From DATDAW01 sp036525185 (GTDB lineage: Bacteria; Verrucomicrobiota; Verrucomicrobiia; Chthoniobacterales; DASVRZ01), in assembly GCA_036525185.1 (NCBI GenBank), contig DATDAW010000021.1, positions 22,252 through 86,251 on the forward strand: a stretch of 64,000 nt of DNA. The letters are read 5' to 3'. Below, one piece after another: positions 35,039 to 44,145 of this stretch. The notes beneath the pieces are model-generated. The model searched no databases and was not told the origin of the DNA. It worked only from the letters and a program-made list of their open reading frames with translations. Each line of letters starts with the position of its first letter. Within the stretch, counting starts at the first letter, position 1. The translations under genes and the position numbers were made by a program.

Positions 35039-35063
35039 TGAGTGAGACAGGGCATGACACATC

Positions 35064-36056
35064 CTATTCCGCCTGTTCGAGTATTCTGTCCACGCCGCTC
35101 ATCGCCGCTTGGAACATGCCGATGATGCTCCAGCCGATGTACAGGGCGATGGCCAAGTAGATAAGGCGAGGAATCCATTCGGCGAGGATGTCGATGCCAT
35201 TCATGGCTCGCATCTGGTAACCATCCGCGGTGCTGAGAAGCACAGAATCGAGAGTGCCAGTTTGTTCGCCGACAACAAAACCACGGGTAAATTCAGCGGG
35301 AAACGCGCGTGTGGCAGCGAGTTCGGAACCGACCTGCCGGCCAGCGCGAATGCCAGGGAGCATTTGGCGGACTGCAGTCTTGATGAGGGCGCTTTCGGAG
35401 GCGTTGGCGGCGGAAATCAGGCTGTCCATGACGTTGACGCCGGCGTCAAGCTGCATTTGAAATGTTGTACAGAAGCGACTCAGTGCCAATGACTTGTGGA
35501 TCGTGCCAATCAACGGGACTGCTCGAAGCAGCGCGTCGGCTGCACCGACGACATTGCTGGCACGGTGGATCATTCTGAAAGCAGCATAAATCAACGCCGC
35601 AGCAATGTAGAAACCGCCCAACACCACCGCGACTCTGCCAAAGACTTTAATCGCCGGCTCTCCCTGAAAAAGCCGTGGAATGGCCAGCATCACAACGCCA
35701 AAATGAAGAATAAAGAGGGGGTAAGCGGCGCGTTTCCAAATGGCACGACGCGTCGCCTCGAGTCGGGCGAAATATTTGGAGAGGAACTCGCAACCGCGAT
35801 GCAGTTGTCCGCTGCGCTCGCAAGCGGCGATCAGCGAGACCTCCATCGACTGGAATGGCATACCCGGCTTGGAAAAAGCGTCGGTGATGTTGGCGCCGCT
35901 CGCGGCGGACGCGCGAAGCCTTTGCAGCGTTTGACGCACCACTCCCGACGGCCGCGCCGCGAGCAAGGTTTCAATCGACTTCAGGAAAGGAAAACCTGCG
36001 ACGAGCAGTTTCCCCAATTCGTTATAAAAAGCGCTTCGCTGGGAGAGGGAGAACAT
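35064..36056 (-). CDS. Type II secretion system F-like (GspF/PilC) membrane protein
   Basis: A 330-residue protein with two GspF domains, each carrying the FxxxLGxLLxAGxPLxxSL-type pattern. The first is FYNELGKLLVAGFPFLKSIETL (about residues 9-30) and the second is FCTTFQMQLDAGVNVMDSLISAA (about 196-218). GEQTGTLDSVL follows at about 261. Hydrophobic helices lie at about 115-135, 145-170 and 300-322. GspF proteins are inner-membrane platform components of type II secretion and type IV pili. No other Gsp or Pil gene is present, so it is either an orphan or serves a distant system. It follows lpxA by about 190 bp. Confidence 0.87.
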   Translation of the reverse strand: MFSLSQRSAFYNELGKLLVAGFPFLKSIETLLAARPSGVVRQTLQRLRASAASGANITDAFSKPGMPFQSMEVSLIAACERSGQLHRGCEFLSKYFARLEATRRAIWKRAAYPLFILHFGVVMLAIPRLFQGEPAIKVFGRVAVVLGGFYIAAALIYAAFRMIHRASNVVGAADALLRAVPLIGTIHKSLALSRFCTTFQMQLDAGVNVMDSLISAANASESALIKTAVRQMLPGIRAGRQVGSELAATRAFPAEFTRGFVVGEQTGTLDSVLLSTADGYQMRAMNGIDILAEWIPRLIYLAIALYIGWSIIGMFQAAMSGVDRILEQAE

Positions 36057-36247
36057 GGAGAAAATTGCGGCAGCCAAATGAAAATGCACCTGGAAAAAGG
36101 TCTATTCCCCGCCTCAGCCTTCAACAACGCGCTTCATGCCCGGATGCATGCTACAACTGGGGTACGCTCACCTGGCGCAAAAAACGCCGCAGTATCCGGT
36201 CACTCGCCAGCAACTCTTGGGATGCTGGACGCCCGTCAGTTTGAGTC

Positions 36248-37021
36248 TCACCGTATAATTCCGCGGCCGCTGCTGTTAATGAAAACAATTAGATCCCGGA
36301 CTTCAGCGACTTCTCCATATTTGGCTTCGAGGTCTTCGATAGCCTGTCGGACATTGAGATTAGATCGGTAGAGGAAACGGTAGGCTTCTTTCAATGTTTT
36401 CAAAACTTCGGGCTGAAAACCGCGCCGCTCGAGACCCACACTATTGATGCCACGGACTTCGGCTGGGTTACCGTCGGCGATGAAAAACGGTGGAACGTCC
36501 TGGACGATCTTCGAACAACCGCCAGTAATGGCGTGTTTGCCGATCCGGCAGAACTGATGGATGGCCGTCAAACCGCCGATGTTGGCATAGTCACCGACTT
36601 CGACGTGACCGGCGATCGTGCCGTTGTTTGAAAAAATAACATGATCACCGACCACACAGTCGTGCGCGATATGGCTATAGCTGAGAAAGTTGCCGTGACT
36701 GCCCACCCGGGTCCTGTTTCCGGCGGCCGTAGCCCGATGCACGGTAGTAAATTCGCGAAAGGAGTTGCCATCTCCTATCTCGAGATACGTCGGTTCGCCT
36801 GCGTATTTGAGATCCTGCGAACGCTGGCCGATGCAGGCGTACGAGAAGAACTTGTTGCCGTTACCGATCGTCGTCGGCCCCATAATCGTGACGTGATGCT
36901 GCAGCCAGCAATCCTCGCCGATGATGACGCCGTCACCGATCACACAATACGGACCAATCTCTGTCCCCTCGCCGACGACTGCCGCCGGACTGACAATGGC
37001 GGTTGGATGGATTTTCTGCAT
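36248..37021 (-). CDS. lpxA: Acyl-ACP-UDP-N-acetylglucosamine O-acyltransferase
   Basis: LpxA catalyses the first step of lipid A synthesis in the cytoplasm. The 257-residue protein begins MQKIHPTAIVSPAAVVGEGTEIGPYCVIGDGVIIG, the left-handed beta-helix hexapeptide pattern. It contains GQRSQDLKYAGEPTYLEIGDGNSFREFTTVHR (about residues 70-100, with the catalytic-region residues) and SYSHIAHDCVVGDHVIFSN. It ends with the helical C-terminal domain containing GFQPEVLKTLKEAYRFLYRS. The start at 37021 was chosen over an upstream in-frame start because it matches the family N-terminus. lpxC-fabZ lies 32 bp upstream. Confidence 0.97.
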   Translation of the reverse strand: MQKIHPTAIVSPAAVVGEGTEIGPYCVIGDGVIIGEDCWLQHHVTIMGPTTIGNGNKFFSYACIGQRSQDLKYAGEPTYLEIGDGNSFREFTTVHRATAAGNRTRVGSHGNFLSYSHIAHDCVVGDHVIFSNNGTIAGHVEVGDYANIGGLTAIHQFCRIGKHAITGGCSKIVQDVPPFFIADGNPAEVRGINSVGLERRGFQPEVLKTLKEAYRFLYRSNLNVRQAIEDLEAKYGEVAEVRDLIVFINSSGRGIIR

Positions 37022-37053
37022 TTCTCTAAAAACTGGATAACCAGGATACCGGC

Positions 37054-38373
37054 TTAAACATCCACGAAACCAAACATGAGCTCGCCTTCGCTGGTCACTT
37101 CGTTGTTCACAAGACAACGGCAATAGGCTTTGCCGATGTTCTTGCGAGCCTTCAGCAGGTCGGCTTCGATAAAAAGCGTGTCGCCTGGCATCACCGGTTT
37201 GCGGAATTTTACCGCGTCAGCGCTCATAAAATAACCGATACGCCCCTGGCCGCTTATGCGCTTGAGCAGGATGCTGGCCACCTGCGCCATCGCCTCCACC
37301 TGCAAAACCCCGGGCATGACAGGATGCCCTGGAAAATGCCCCTGGAAGAATGGCTCATTGATCGTCACCGATTTGATGCCCGTACATTTCGTGGGGCCGT
37401 CAAACTTCACAATGCGATCGACCAAGAGGAACGGATACCGATGTGGCAGCGTTTTCATGACTTCGTCGATGGCCATGACACCTTCACCTTGCGGGATGAC
37501 GCTCGGCGGCACCATGGCGAGCAGTTCGGTGGCACGCTTGGAGACGATCTTTGCGAGTTCGGAATTAGGCCCGTGACCAGGTTTGATGGCGATGACGTGA
37601 CCTCGGATCCGGCGTCCGGCCAGGATCAGGTCGCCGACGATATCGAGGATTTTGTGGCGGACGAATTCTTCCTGAAACCGGAGGGGTTCCTTGCTGAGGA
37701 CGGAGTCGCCTCGGACGACGATGGCATTTTCCAGAGACCCGCCCTTGATCAGGCCTTTTTCCATCAGCGGCTGGACGTCCTCGTAGAAAACGAAGGTTCG
37801 TGCCGGAGCAATCTCTTTTTCGTAGATTTCGGGCGTGATCTCGGTGGAGAAAAACTGGGTGAAACGGCCGCCCGGGCCGACGTTGGTGCAGGAAATGCGG
37901 AATTTGTCGTCGGGGACGATGGTCAACAGGGAGCCGTTTTTGGTCTCCAAATGGACCGGTTCACGAACCCAGTATTCACTGCGGCGGGCATCCTGGGCAA
38001 CGACGCCGGCCTTCTTGATAAGTTCGACAAAGGGACGCGCGGAGCCGTCGCCGATGGCTGGCTCGTTGGCGTCCATTTCGATGAGGGCATTATCCACGCC
38101 CATTCCGGCGAGAGCAGACAGAACGTGTTCGACGGTGTGGACCTTGACGTTTCCCTCGGCAAGCGTGGTGGCACGTTCGACAAATTTTACGTTCTCAACG
38201 CGGGCGTCGATGGTGGGTTCGTCACGGAGATCGACCCGTTTGAATTTGAATCCGTGCCCGACCGGAGCGGGTTTCAGGGTGAGGGTAACTTTTTCGCCCG
38301 TGTGCAGGGATGAGCCGGCCAATGACGCGGTCGATGCGAGTGTAGCCTGCATTACGGAATCTGAGGATGGCAT
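37054..38373 (-). CDS. lpxC: Bifunctional LpxC-FabZ: UDP-3-O-acyl-GlcNAc deacetylase / 3-hydroxyacyl-ACP dehydratase
   Basis: A 439-residue fusion. Residues 1 to about 285 are LpxC, the zinc deacetylase that commits to lipid A, with zinc-site regions VHTVEHVLSALAGMGVDNALIEMDANEPAIGDGSA and RHKILDIVGDLILAGRRIRGHV. Residues from about 300 are FabZ, with the active-site His in LPHRYPFLLVDRI and the Glu helix GHFPGHPVMPGVLQVEAMAQVASIL. FabZ processes the 3-hydroxyacyl chains that LpxA and LpxC use. Such fusions are known from Bacteroidetes and the PVC group. The start is uncertain (38412, 38373 or 38352); 38373 is a compromise. Confidence 0.97.
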   Translation of the reverse strand: MPSSDSVMQATLASTASLAGSSLHTGEKVTLTLKPAPVGHGFKFKRVDLRDEPTIDARVENVKFVERATTLAEGNVKVHTVEHVLSALAGMGVDNALIEMDANEPAIGDGSARPFVELIKKAGVVAQDARRSEYWVREPVHLETKNGSLLTIVPDDKFRISCTNVGPGGRFTQFFSTEITPEIYEKEIAPARTFVFYEDVQPLMEKGLIKGGSLENAIVVRGDSVLSKEPLRFQEEFVRHKILDIVGDLILAGRRIRGHVIAIKPGHGPNSELAKIVSKRATELLAMVPPSVIPQGEGVMAIDEVMKTLPHRYPFLLVDRIVKFDGPTKCTGIKSVTINEPFFQGHFPGHPVMPGVLQVEAMAQVASILLKRISGQGRIGYFMSADAVKFRKPVMPGDTLFIEADLLKARKNIGKAYCRCLVNNEVTSEGELMFGFVDV

Positions 38374-38513
38374 GGGAGGGCGTTTGTAGCATTCGTCCCA
38401 TTGGAAATCCAACGACTTTTGCCAATTATCTAAACCTCAAACAACACACCGAGCTCGGGCAGCGCGGGCACTTGGCACGCTCCACCCGATCCCTCCATTC
38501 GCAGTCGGGCCGC

Positions 38514-40025
38514 TTACATCAAGGTCGCGCCGATTTCCGCCAGCGAAGAACGTTCGCCTTTCGACAGGGTCACGTGGGCTGTGATCCCCTGCCCTTTCAG
38601 ACGATCCCGCGTGTAAACGAGGCCATTCGAACGGCTGTCCACGTAGGGATGATCGATTTGTGCGGGGTCGCCTACCATGACCAATTTCGAGCCGCGTGAC
38701 ATACGGGTGACAACCGTTTTGGCCTCCAGCGGTGTGAGCTGCTGAGCTTCGTCAAGTACGAAAAAACGATTTGGGATGGAGCGACCACGGATGTAGCAAA
38801 GGGCTTCGATCTCGACGAGGCCTTGCTCGATGAGTTTCTCATACGGGCGCATTTGCGCCGGCCCAGGTGAAAGCTCGGCTACTGATTCAATGATCCGTTT
38901 CCGTTTTCCAGCTTTGCCCTCGCCTTGTGGAGTGCGGATAGGCAGCAAAACGTCGAAGGCATCGTAAATCGACTGAAGCCACGGACGCATTTTCTCGTCA
39001 AGCGTACCAGGCAAAAAGCCAAGCGTATTTCCCATTGCAACAACAGGGCGAGAAACAGTCATCCCGTTGTAGTCCCGGCTGAAAAGTGCATAAAGACCCG
39101 CGGCTACCGCCAGCAACGTCTTGCCCGTGCCGGCCTGTCCGTAGCAGGTGACGAGCGAAATCGTCGGGTCAAGCAGCGCATCGAGAAAGCACTGCTGACC
39201 GGCATTTGCGGGCTTGAGCGTGATACCTTTGGGAATGTCGAGGGCAGCAGGGATGTTCAACCGGCGGAAAATTCCTTCGCCTACGTAGCGCGCGGGCAAC
39301 GACTTCTGGCCGTCGACAGTGAGAAGCGCGTATTCGTTGAGCAACAGCTCATGAGCGCGTGAGTCCTCGATGGTCAGCACGCGGCTGCTTCCGAATCGCT
39401 GCAATTCATGCGGCGCCACGTGAATGACGCGCAGGTCGCTCTCGACTTCGCCCGATTCCACCTTGTCGTTCAGGTAATCTTCCGCCTCCAGCCCGATAGC
39501 CAGGGCTTTGAGGAGCATATTGATATCCTTCGTGACGAGGACGGTGCGGTCGTCGCAACGCCGCTCAATTTCGAGGCAGGAAGCGATAATACGATTATCG
39601 ATGCTTGCCGTTTCCGGGAAAAGCGCTTGAAAACGCTTCAATTTCCCCGTCGGCTTGACCGTGGCGCGTTCGTTGACGGCAATGCGGATACTGCCGCCGC
39701 CGGGAAGACGCGCACCTTTGACTACCGCCGGCCGGTTGTTTCCAAAAATCTTTGAAAGAGAGCGGTGAACGATGCGCGCGTTCGCGCCGCGCTCAGATTG
39801 TTCATTCTTGAATTTGTCGAGCTCCGTGAGGACTTCGACGGGGATCCAGACGTGGTTGTCATCGAAACGATGGATGCTGTTGGGGTCGTGCAGCAACACA
39901 TTGGTATCGAGGACGAAGTTTTTGACGCGAGCCGGAGAGGTAATGATTTGGCGCTCGGGCTGCGGGAGGACTTCGAGATGCAGATCGCCATTCTGCCCAT
40001 TGGTGGAGCCGGAATTGTAATCCAT
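38514..40025 (-). CDS. PhoH family protein with N-terminal PIN domain (PhoH2-type)
   Basis: A 503-residue fusion. A PIN ribonuclease domain spans about residues 36-170 (FVLDTNVLLHDPNSIHRF, then VEVLTELDKFK and the late VLVTKDINM acidic residue). A PhoH ATPase/helicase-like domain follows, with Walker A CYGQAGTGKTLLA at about 294-306 and Walker B RFFVLDEAQQLTPLEAKTVVTR near 420. The segment MVGDPAQIDHPYVD is also characteristic. PIN-PhoH proteins are described as RNA-acting ATPase/ribonucleases. No antitoxin-sized gene is directly upstream. Confidence 0.93.
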   Translation of the reverse strand: MDYNSGSTNGQNGDLHLEVLPQPERQIITSPARVKNFVLDTNVLLHDPNSIHRFDDNHVWIPVEVLTELDKFKNEQSERGANARIVHRSLSKIFGNNRPAVVKGARLPGGGSIRIAVNERATVKPTGKLKRFQALFPETASIDNRIIASCLEIERRCDDRTVLVTKDINMLLKALAIGLEAEDYLNDKVESGEVESDLRVIHVAPHELQRFGSSRVLTIEDSRAHELLLNEYALLTVDGQKSLPARYVGEGIFRRLNIPAALDIPKGITLKPANAGQQCFLDALLDPTISLVTCYGQAGTGKTLLAVAAGLYALFSRDYNGMTVSRPVVAMGNTLGFLPGTLDEKMRPWLQSIYDAFDVLLPIRTPQGEGKAGKRKRIIESVAELSPGPAQMRPYEKLIEQGLVEIEALCYIRGRSIPNRFFVLDEAQQLTPLEAKTVVTRMSRGSKLVMVGDPAQIDHPYVDSRSNGLVYTRDRLKGQGITAHVTLSKGERSSLAEIGATLM

Positions 40026-40394
40026 TTTTTAGGGTCTGAACCCGGAGGCCGCAGGTGTGGCCTTCGGCTGTGTTGACGGACTTGGCCGCCAATGGGCCCA
40101 ACATAGATCAAATCGCGGCGAGGATGGCTACAAAAATTTTGGGGAAACTACATTTTGTGGTGCGAGCACTGGCTGGATACAACGAATGGGTGGGATGTTG
40201 GGGGATTTTCCCACAATGGGGGTATTACCAAACTCCTCCCCAGCATCGCAGCATTTTTCCCCGCACTTCGCCGCGCCAGTAATCAAGCCACGCCGGATTA
40301 ACGGTCGTCCCATCCTGCCTGCCCAAGTCGCGCGGGAAGCTTGCAAAGACCTGGCCGTTTCTTGAAACCAGTTTGAGTCTAGCTGCAGCTTATC
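40026..40394. other. Intergenic region upstream of phoH
   Basis: This 369-bp spacer shows no convincing gene on either strand. A GC-rich near-palindrome (CCGGAGGCC with GGCCTTCGG) lies at about 40038-40070 close to the phoH start and may be a hairpin in its 5' leader. The rest is GGGGATTTT/CCCCAATGGGGG-rich with no recognised motif. Confidence 0.4.
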
Positions 40395-40739
40395 TTACGC
40401 CTTCCATCGCCACTCAGGGCGCAAATTGATTTCCTCGGGAGGAACTTCGAAGCCGGCGGCTTTAAGCAAATAGGCAACGCCCTCACGGGTTTCCATGGTC
40501 TCGCGAAGACTCAAGGCGAAAAGCTCGATATACTCTTTGTAGCTGTCGAGGCTCAGTTGTCCGTCGGCAAAAAAGTCCGCCAGCGTGGTGTCATGGTGGT
40601 CGATCATCCGGATCAAGGCATCTTTCAACTTGGCGCGCATCGCCGGATCCACGACAACGCGGAACGGGTTGCTGCCAACGGTCAAACTTGAGGCGGCCGG
40701 GGTGGTCTTTTCAGTCTTGATGAGAGTGAGTTCAGACAT
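40395..40739 (-). CDS. Hypothetical protein, 114 residues
   Basis: No family was recognised. The product is soluble, with a low-complexity N-terminus (SELTLIKTEKTTPAASS). A helical, acidic body follows (AMRAKLKDALIRMIDHHDTTLADFFADGQLSLDSYKEYIELFALSLRE in pieces), and the C-terminus PPEEINLRPEWRWKA is tryptophan-containing. It has neither a signal peptide nor a membrane helix. Composition and codon pattern look coding. It is 57 bp downstream of ribF on the same strand, so it may be the distal gene of the rbfA-nrnA-truB-ribF run. Confidence 0.7.
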   Translation of the reverse strand: MSELTLIKTEKTTPAASSLTVGSNPFRVVVDPAMRAKLKDALIRMIDHHDTTLADFFADGQLSLDSYKEYIELFALSLRETMETREGVAYLLKAAGFEVPPEEINLRPEWRWKA

Positions 40740-40796
40740 GGCGATTCCAGGAACTTTGGGTTGGTTTTACGGGGAAATCAGACATCGGATACTGCC

Positions 40797-41726
40797 TCAA
40801 ATACCGAAAATGTCGCGCGATAGTTTTACGTCGACGGCGATTTGGGCACGGAGGGCGTCCAATGATGGGAACTTCTTCTCGGGCCGCAGGAATTTTTCAA
40901 ACTTCACCTCCAGATCCCGTCCATAGATGTCCCGATCAAAGTCGAAAATGTGCAGCTCCAGCGTGCGTTGCGGTGCGGCATCTTCGATGGACGGACGGAT
41001 GCCAATATTGACAACACCGTGAAGCTCCTTCGCGTCAAGCCAGGCACGAACGGCGTACACGCCATTCGGAGGAAACTGCTCGTTGTGCGCGCTCAAATTC
41101 GCTGTTGGAAAGCCGAGCTGGTGGCCCAGCTTTTTCCCCTCCACAACGGTCCCCAAAATCGTGAAAGGCCTCCCAAGAAAACGCTGCACTTCATCCAGGC
41201 GCCCGTGCTCAACTTCGCCACGGATCAGCGTGCTTGAGACGACTCGTCCCCCAATCTGCACCGCTGGCACCGCCGAGACAGTGAAACCAAGCTTTTCGCC
41301 CATCTCGCGCAACAATCCCACATTGCCACGCCGGTCCTTGCCGAAAAACCATTTTTCACCCACGCAAATGGTCCGCAACGGATGTGCCGACCGTGCCAGG
41401 TCCGTGATGAAAACCTCTGGATCTGTCGCAGCGAACGCGCGGTTGAACTCAATCAGCAACACCACTTCCACGCCCAACGCCTTGATCAATTGCAACTTGT
41501 GAGGCGTCGAAGTCAGCAGATGGGGCGCTTTTTCCGGCCTCAGAACCTTCGCCGGATGCGGATCAAACGTCACGATCACTGCCGTCCCACCCTGTTTGGC
41601 CGCATCATCCAGAGCCCGCCGGATCACCCGCTCGTGCCCCGGATGGATCCCGTCAAACACGCCGATTCCCAGCGAAATCGGCCCAGGCAGGGTCGCAAGT
41701 TCAGGGATCGATCGCAGAACGCGCAT
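40797..41726 (-). CDS. ribF: Bifunctional riboflavin kinase / FAD synthetase
   Basis: RibF phosphorylates riboflavin to FMN and adenylylates it to FAD. The 309-residue protein has an N-terminal nucleotidyltransferase domain with the HxGH-like GVFDGIHPGHERVI (about residues 23-36). The C-terminal flavokinase domain has GTVVEGKKLGHQLGFPTANL (about 192-211), NIGIRPS and LELHIFDFDRDIYG. It is about 120 bp downstream of truB, an arrangement common in bacteria. Confidence 0.96.
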   Translation of the reverse strand: MRVLRSIPELATLPGPISLGIGVFDGIHPGHERVIRRALDDAAKQGGTAVIVTFDPHPAKVLRPEKAPHLLTSTPHKLQLIKALGVEVVLLIEFNRAFAATDPEVFITDLARSAHPLRTICVGEKWFFGKDRRGNVGLLREMGEKLGFTVSAVPAVQIGGRVVSSTLIRGEVEHGRLDEVQRFLGRPFTILGTVVEGKKLGHQLGFPTANLSAHNEQFPPNGVYAVRAWLDAKELHGVVNIGIRPSIEDAAPQRTLELHIFDFDRDIYGRDLEVKFEKFLRPEKKFPSLDALRAQIAVDVKLSRDIFGI

Positions 41727-41846
41727 GAATCAAAACGTATGGATAAGGAGCAAGGAATGGCAATCCGCTCTATTCAACATCCCTGTTTCCGGGTACGCGC
41801 TCATCAAATCTTGCCGTCCAGGTCGTCGCTCTTCGGACATCTCCCC

Positions 41847-42581
41847 TTAGGCACCCCGCAACCGCGATATTTCCGGCAGACTGATGACTTTTGGCAGAAG
41901 CGCGTCAAGAGGTTCGTTTTTCAATGCGTCCACCGTCACCGCGCGATCCAGTGTGAACCGGCCTGACTTGGTCCGACGCAGCGTCTGCAAATGAGCGCCA
42001 CAACCGAGCTCTTGGCCGATGTCGTGCGCATACGTCCGGACGTAAAAGCCCTTGCTGCAGACTACGCGGAACTCCACCAAAGGTAGCGTGACGCCCAGAA
42101 TCTGATGCGCATACACATGCACAAACCGGGGTTCGCGCTCCACCGTTTTACCCTGACGGGCCAGTTTATACAGCGGCACTCCCTCTTTCTTGATCGCTGA
42201 AACCATGGGCGGCATTTGATAAAAATCGCCGCCAAATTTCGCAAATGCACGGTCGATCTCCGCATTCGTAAACTGCGGCACGGGACGCATCTGCGTAATT
42301 TCTCCATCGGCATCCTGCGAATCCGTCACCTCGCCAAGTTTCAGTGTTCCGACATATTCCTTGTCTTCGCTCATTAGCAAATCCTGGATTTTCGTTCCCC
42401 GTCCCAGGACGACTATAAGCAGCCCCGTAGCCAACGGATCGAGCGTGCCGCAATGTCCCACCTTCGTGATGCTGAACTTTTTTCGCGCAATCGCCACCAC
42501 GTCGTGTGACGTCATTCCCGCGGCTTTGTCCACCAGCAAAACTCCATCAAGCGTCGTTATTGTCTTCGAATTCATTGTCAA
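41847..42581 (-). CDS. truB: tRNA pseudouridine-55 synthase
   Basis: TruB converts U55 of the T-loop of tRNAs to pseudouridine. The 244-residue product has DGVLLVDKAAGMTSHDVV and the catalytic Asp motif GHCGTLDPLATGLLIVVLGRGTK (Asp near residue 47). It also has YVGTLKLGEVTDSQDADGE, the VRTYAHDIGQELGCGAHLQTLRRTKSGRF segment, and little of the C-terminal PUA extension. The 5' end overlaps nrnA by 35 bp if the first start is used; an in-frame ATG two codons later is an alternative. Confidence 0.97.
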   Translation of the reverse strand: MTMNSKTITTLDGVLLVDKAAGMTSHDVVAIARKKFSITKVGHCGTLDPLATGLLIVVLGRGTKIQDLLMSEDKEYVGTLKLGEVTDSQDADGEITQMRPVPQFTNAEIDRAFAKFGGDFYQMPPMVSAIKKEGVPLYKLARQGKTVEREPRFVHVYAHQILGVTLPLVEFRVVCSKGFYVRTYAHDIGQELGCGAHLQTLRRTKSGRFTLDRAVTVDALKNEPLDALLPKVISLPEISRLRGA

Positions 42582-43554
42582 TCTTCTTCAAAACAGCCGT
42601 CCGCACTTCATCCAACGTCCCGCGCACGCGAGCACCCGCAGCGAGCGCATGACCGCCGCCGCCAAAACCCTGGCAAATTTTGCAAACGTCATAACGTGGA
42701 TTCTTCGATCGCGCGCTCACCCGGATCCGTCCCTCGGGCAATTCCTCAAAAAACACCGCCACCTGCACACCCTGGATCGCCCGAATATGATCGATAAGCC
42801 CCTCGTTGTCTTCAGGTTGTACGCCAAGTGCAGCCGCTTCGGCCGCCGTAAGAGCAAAACTGGCCACACGATTTCCGCTCGTCAGTCGCAACTCGTTCAA
42901 AAGGGATTTCAGTAATTGCACGCGCCGCAGCGGATAACTTTCATACAAGTCCTGCGAAATCCGACCCACATTCGCCCCAAGCCGGATCAGTTCCGCGCCA
43001 ATTTCATACGTCCCTGCCGTTGTCGATGGATACTGGAATGACCCCGTGTCCGTCGAAATCGCCACAAACAAATTCTCCGCAACCGCTTCACTCACAGTTA
43101 CTTGCATTTGACGGAATAATTTGAACAAGATTTCTCCGGTGGCCGGCGCTTTTGCGTCGACAAAAGTCAGATCGCCATAGCCAGCGTTGCTCACATGGTG
43201 GTCAATGTTGATCCATACCTTCGCCGAACCAATCGATCTCAGGGGTGTGCCAACGCGCTCCTTAGACGCCGTATCAAGGACGACCACGACGTCAAAGTCG
43301 TGCGGATTTTCCGGATTGGGCGGCCTCGAAACCAGCTCCGCTCCGGGCAGCCAGTTCAACTTTTCGAGCATCCCATCTTCGTTCCATGTCGTGACATCCT
43401 TGCCCAAATCCTTCAAAATCAACGCCATGGCGATCTCGCTGCCCAAAGCATCTCCATCTGGACGCATGTGACTTACGACCAAGTACTTACGATGCTCGGG
43501 TGCGCGGAGAGCCGCGCCGATTTCAGGCAGCGTTGCCATCGCGTGAACACTCAC
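42547..43554 (-). CDS. nrnA: DHH family phosphoesterase, NrnA-type oligoribonuclease/pAp phosphatase
   Basis: A 335-residue DHH/DHHA1 protein. Motifs are SHMRPDGDALGSEIAMALIL (about residues 29-48), VVVLDTASKER, the DHH motif in WINIDHHVSNAGYGD (about 114-128), and the DHHA1 glycine-rich GFGGGGHALAAGARVRGTLDEVR near 304-326. NrnA degrades short oligoribonucleotides and dephosphorylates 3'-phosphoadenosine-5'-phosphate. It overlaps rbfA by 4 bp and truB by 35 bp, the standard gene order. Confidence 0.94.
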   Translation of the reverse strand: MSVHAMATLPEIGAALRAPEHRKYLVVSHMRPDGDALGSEIAMALILKDLGKDVTTWNEDGMLEKLNWLPGAELVSRPPNPENPHDFDVVVVLDTASKERVGTPLRSIGSAKVWINIDHHVSNAGYGDLTFVDAKAPATGEILFKLFRQMQVTVSEAVAENLFVAISTDTGSFQYPSTTAGTYEIGAELIRLGANVGRISQDLYESYPLRRVQLLKSLLNELRLTSGNRVASFALTAAEAAALGVQPEDNEGLIDHIRAIQGVQVAVFFEELPEGRIRVSARSKNPRYDVCKICQGFGGGGHALAAGARVRGTLDEVRTAVLKKIDNEFEDNNDA

Positions 43555-43922
43555 TTTTTTCCCGTTTCACCTGTCTCCGGAGGCGTCAACTGGTCGACCT
43601 CATTCATGATTTGGAGGATCCGCGTCCCGCGTTCGATCGATTCGTCGAGCTTAAAGTGCAAGTGCGGGGTGTATTTGATAATGACGCGTTTTCCAAGCTC
43701 GTGTTGCAAATGCTGGCGGCAGGCAGCGAGCTTGCTGACGGCGGCTCGTTTGACCGCGTCCGCACCCATGACGCCGACGAAGATGTGGGCCTGCTTCAAA
43801 TCTGGAGTGATATCGACCTGATTGATTGTAACCAGCGCGTTGTCGAACTGGACGTGACGACGAATCAAGTCACTAAGCTCACGCTTGATCACTTCCTGGA
43901 CGCGTTCGAGACGATGTTTCAT
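43551..43922 (-). CDS. rbfA: 30S ribosome-binding factor A
   Basis: A 123-residue KH-fold factor needed for late 30S maturation. Family features are HRLERVQEVIKRELSDLIRR at the N-terminus, VTINQVDITPDLKQAHIFVGVMG in the middle, and LGKRVIIKYTPHLHFKLDESIERGTRILQIMNEV at the C-terminus. It begins the minus-strand rbfA-nrnA-truB-ribF run. Its start faces the DeoR gene across a 223-bp divergent spacer. infB and nusA, often upstream, are absent here. Confidence 0.94.
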   Translation of the reverse strand: MKHRLERVQEVIKRELSDLIRRHVQFDNALVTINQVDITPDLKQAHIFVGVMGADAVKRAAVSKLAACRQHLQHELGKRVIIKYTPHLHFKLDESIERGTRILQIMNEVDQLTPPETGETGKK

Positions 43923-44097
43923 GAGATTGGCCGGCTAAAAAAGGGTGGCCACCATCCACCCATTCGCCCCCGCCCGCAAGCGGAAGGCAGTGCATTTCTG
44001 GTCGAGATTACACTGGGGCGCAATTCGCCGCTTCGAATCTGTGCGTCACGGGAACTCTTCCGAGGCGTTCCTGAAAAAAACTGATCGCCTGGAAGTG

Positions 44098-44123
44098 TTT
44101 TATGATTGACTTCAGTCATAAAA
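44098..44123. promoter_or_regulatory. Palindromic operator candidate upstream of the deoxyhexose operon
   Basis: The 26-bp segment centred between 44110 and 44111 has 11 of 13 paired positions (TTTTATGATTGAC against TTCAGTCATAAAA, read as an inverted repeat). It ends 23 bp before the TTG start of the DeoR-type regulator, a sensible place for autoregulation. Confidence 0.6.
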
Positions 44124-44145
44124 GGTATTTAGACGTTAACTTAAC

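Noticed and set aside
34875..35063. CIRCE heat-shock operator before dnaK
   Set aside because: No TTAGCACTC-9-GAGTGCTAA pattern or close variant was found here or before groES.
37324..38313. A 329-codon plus-strand frame opposite lpxC-fabZ
   Set aside because: The minus-strand gene has full family motifs; this is a shadow.
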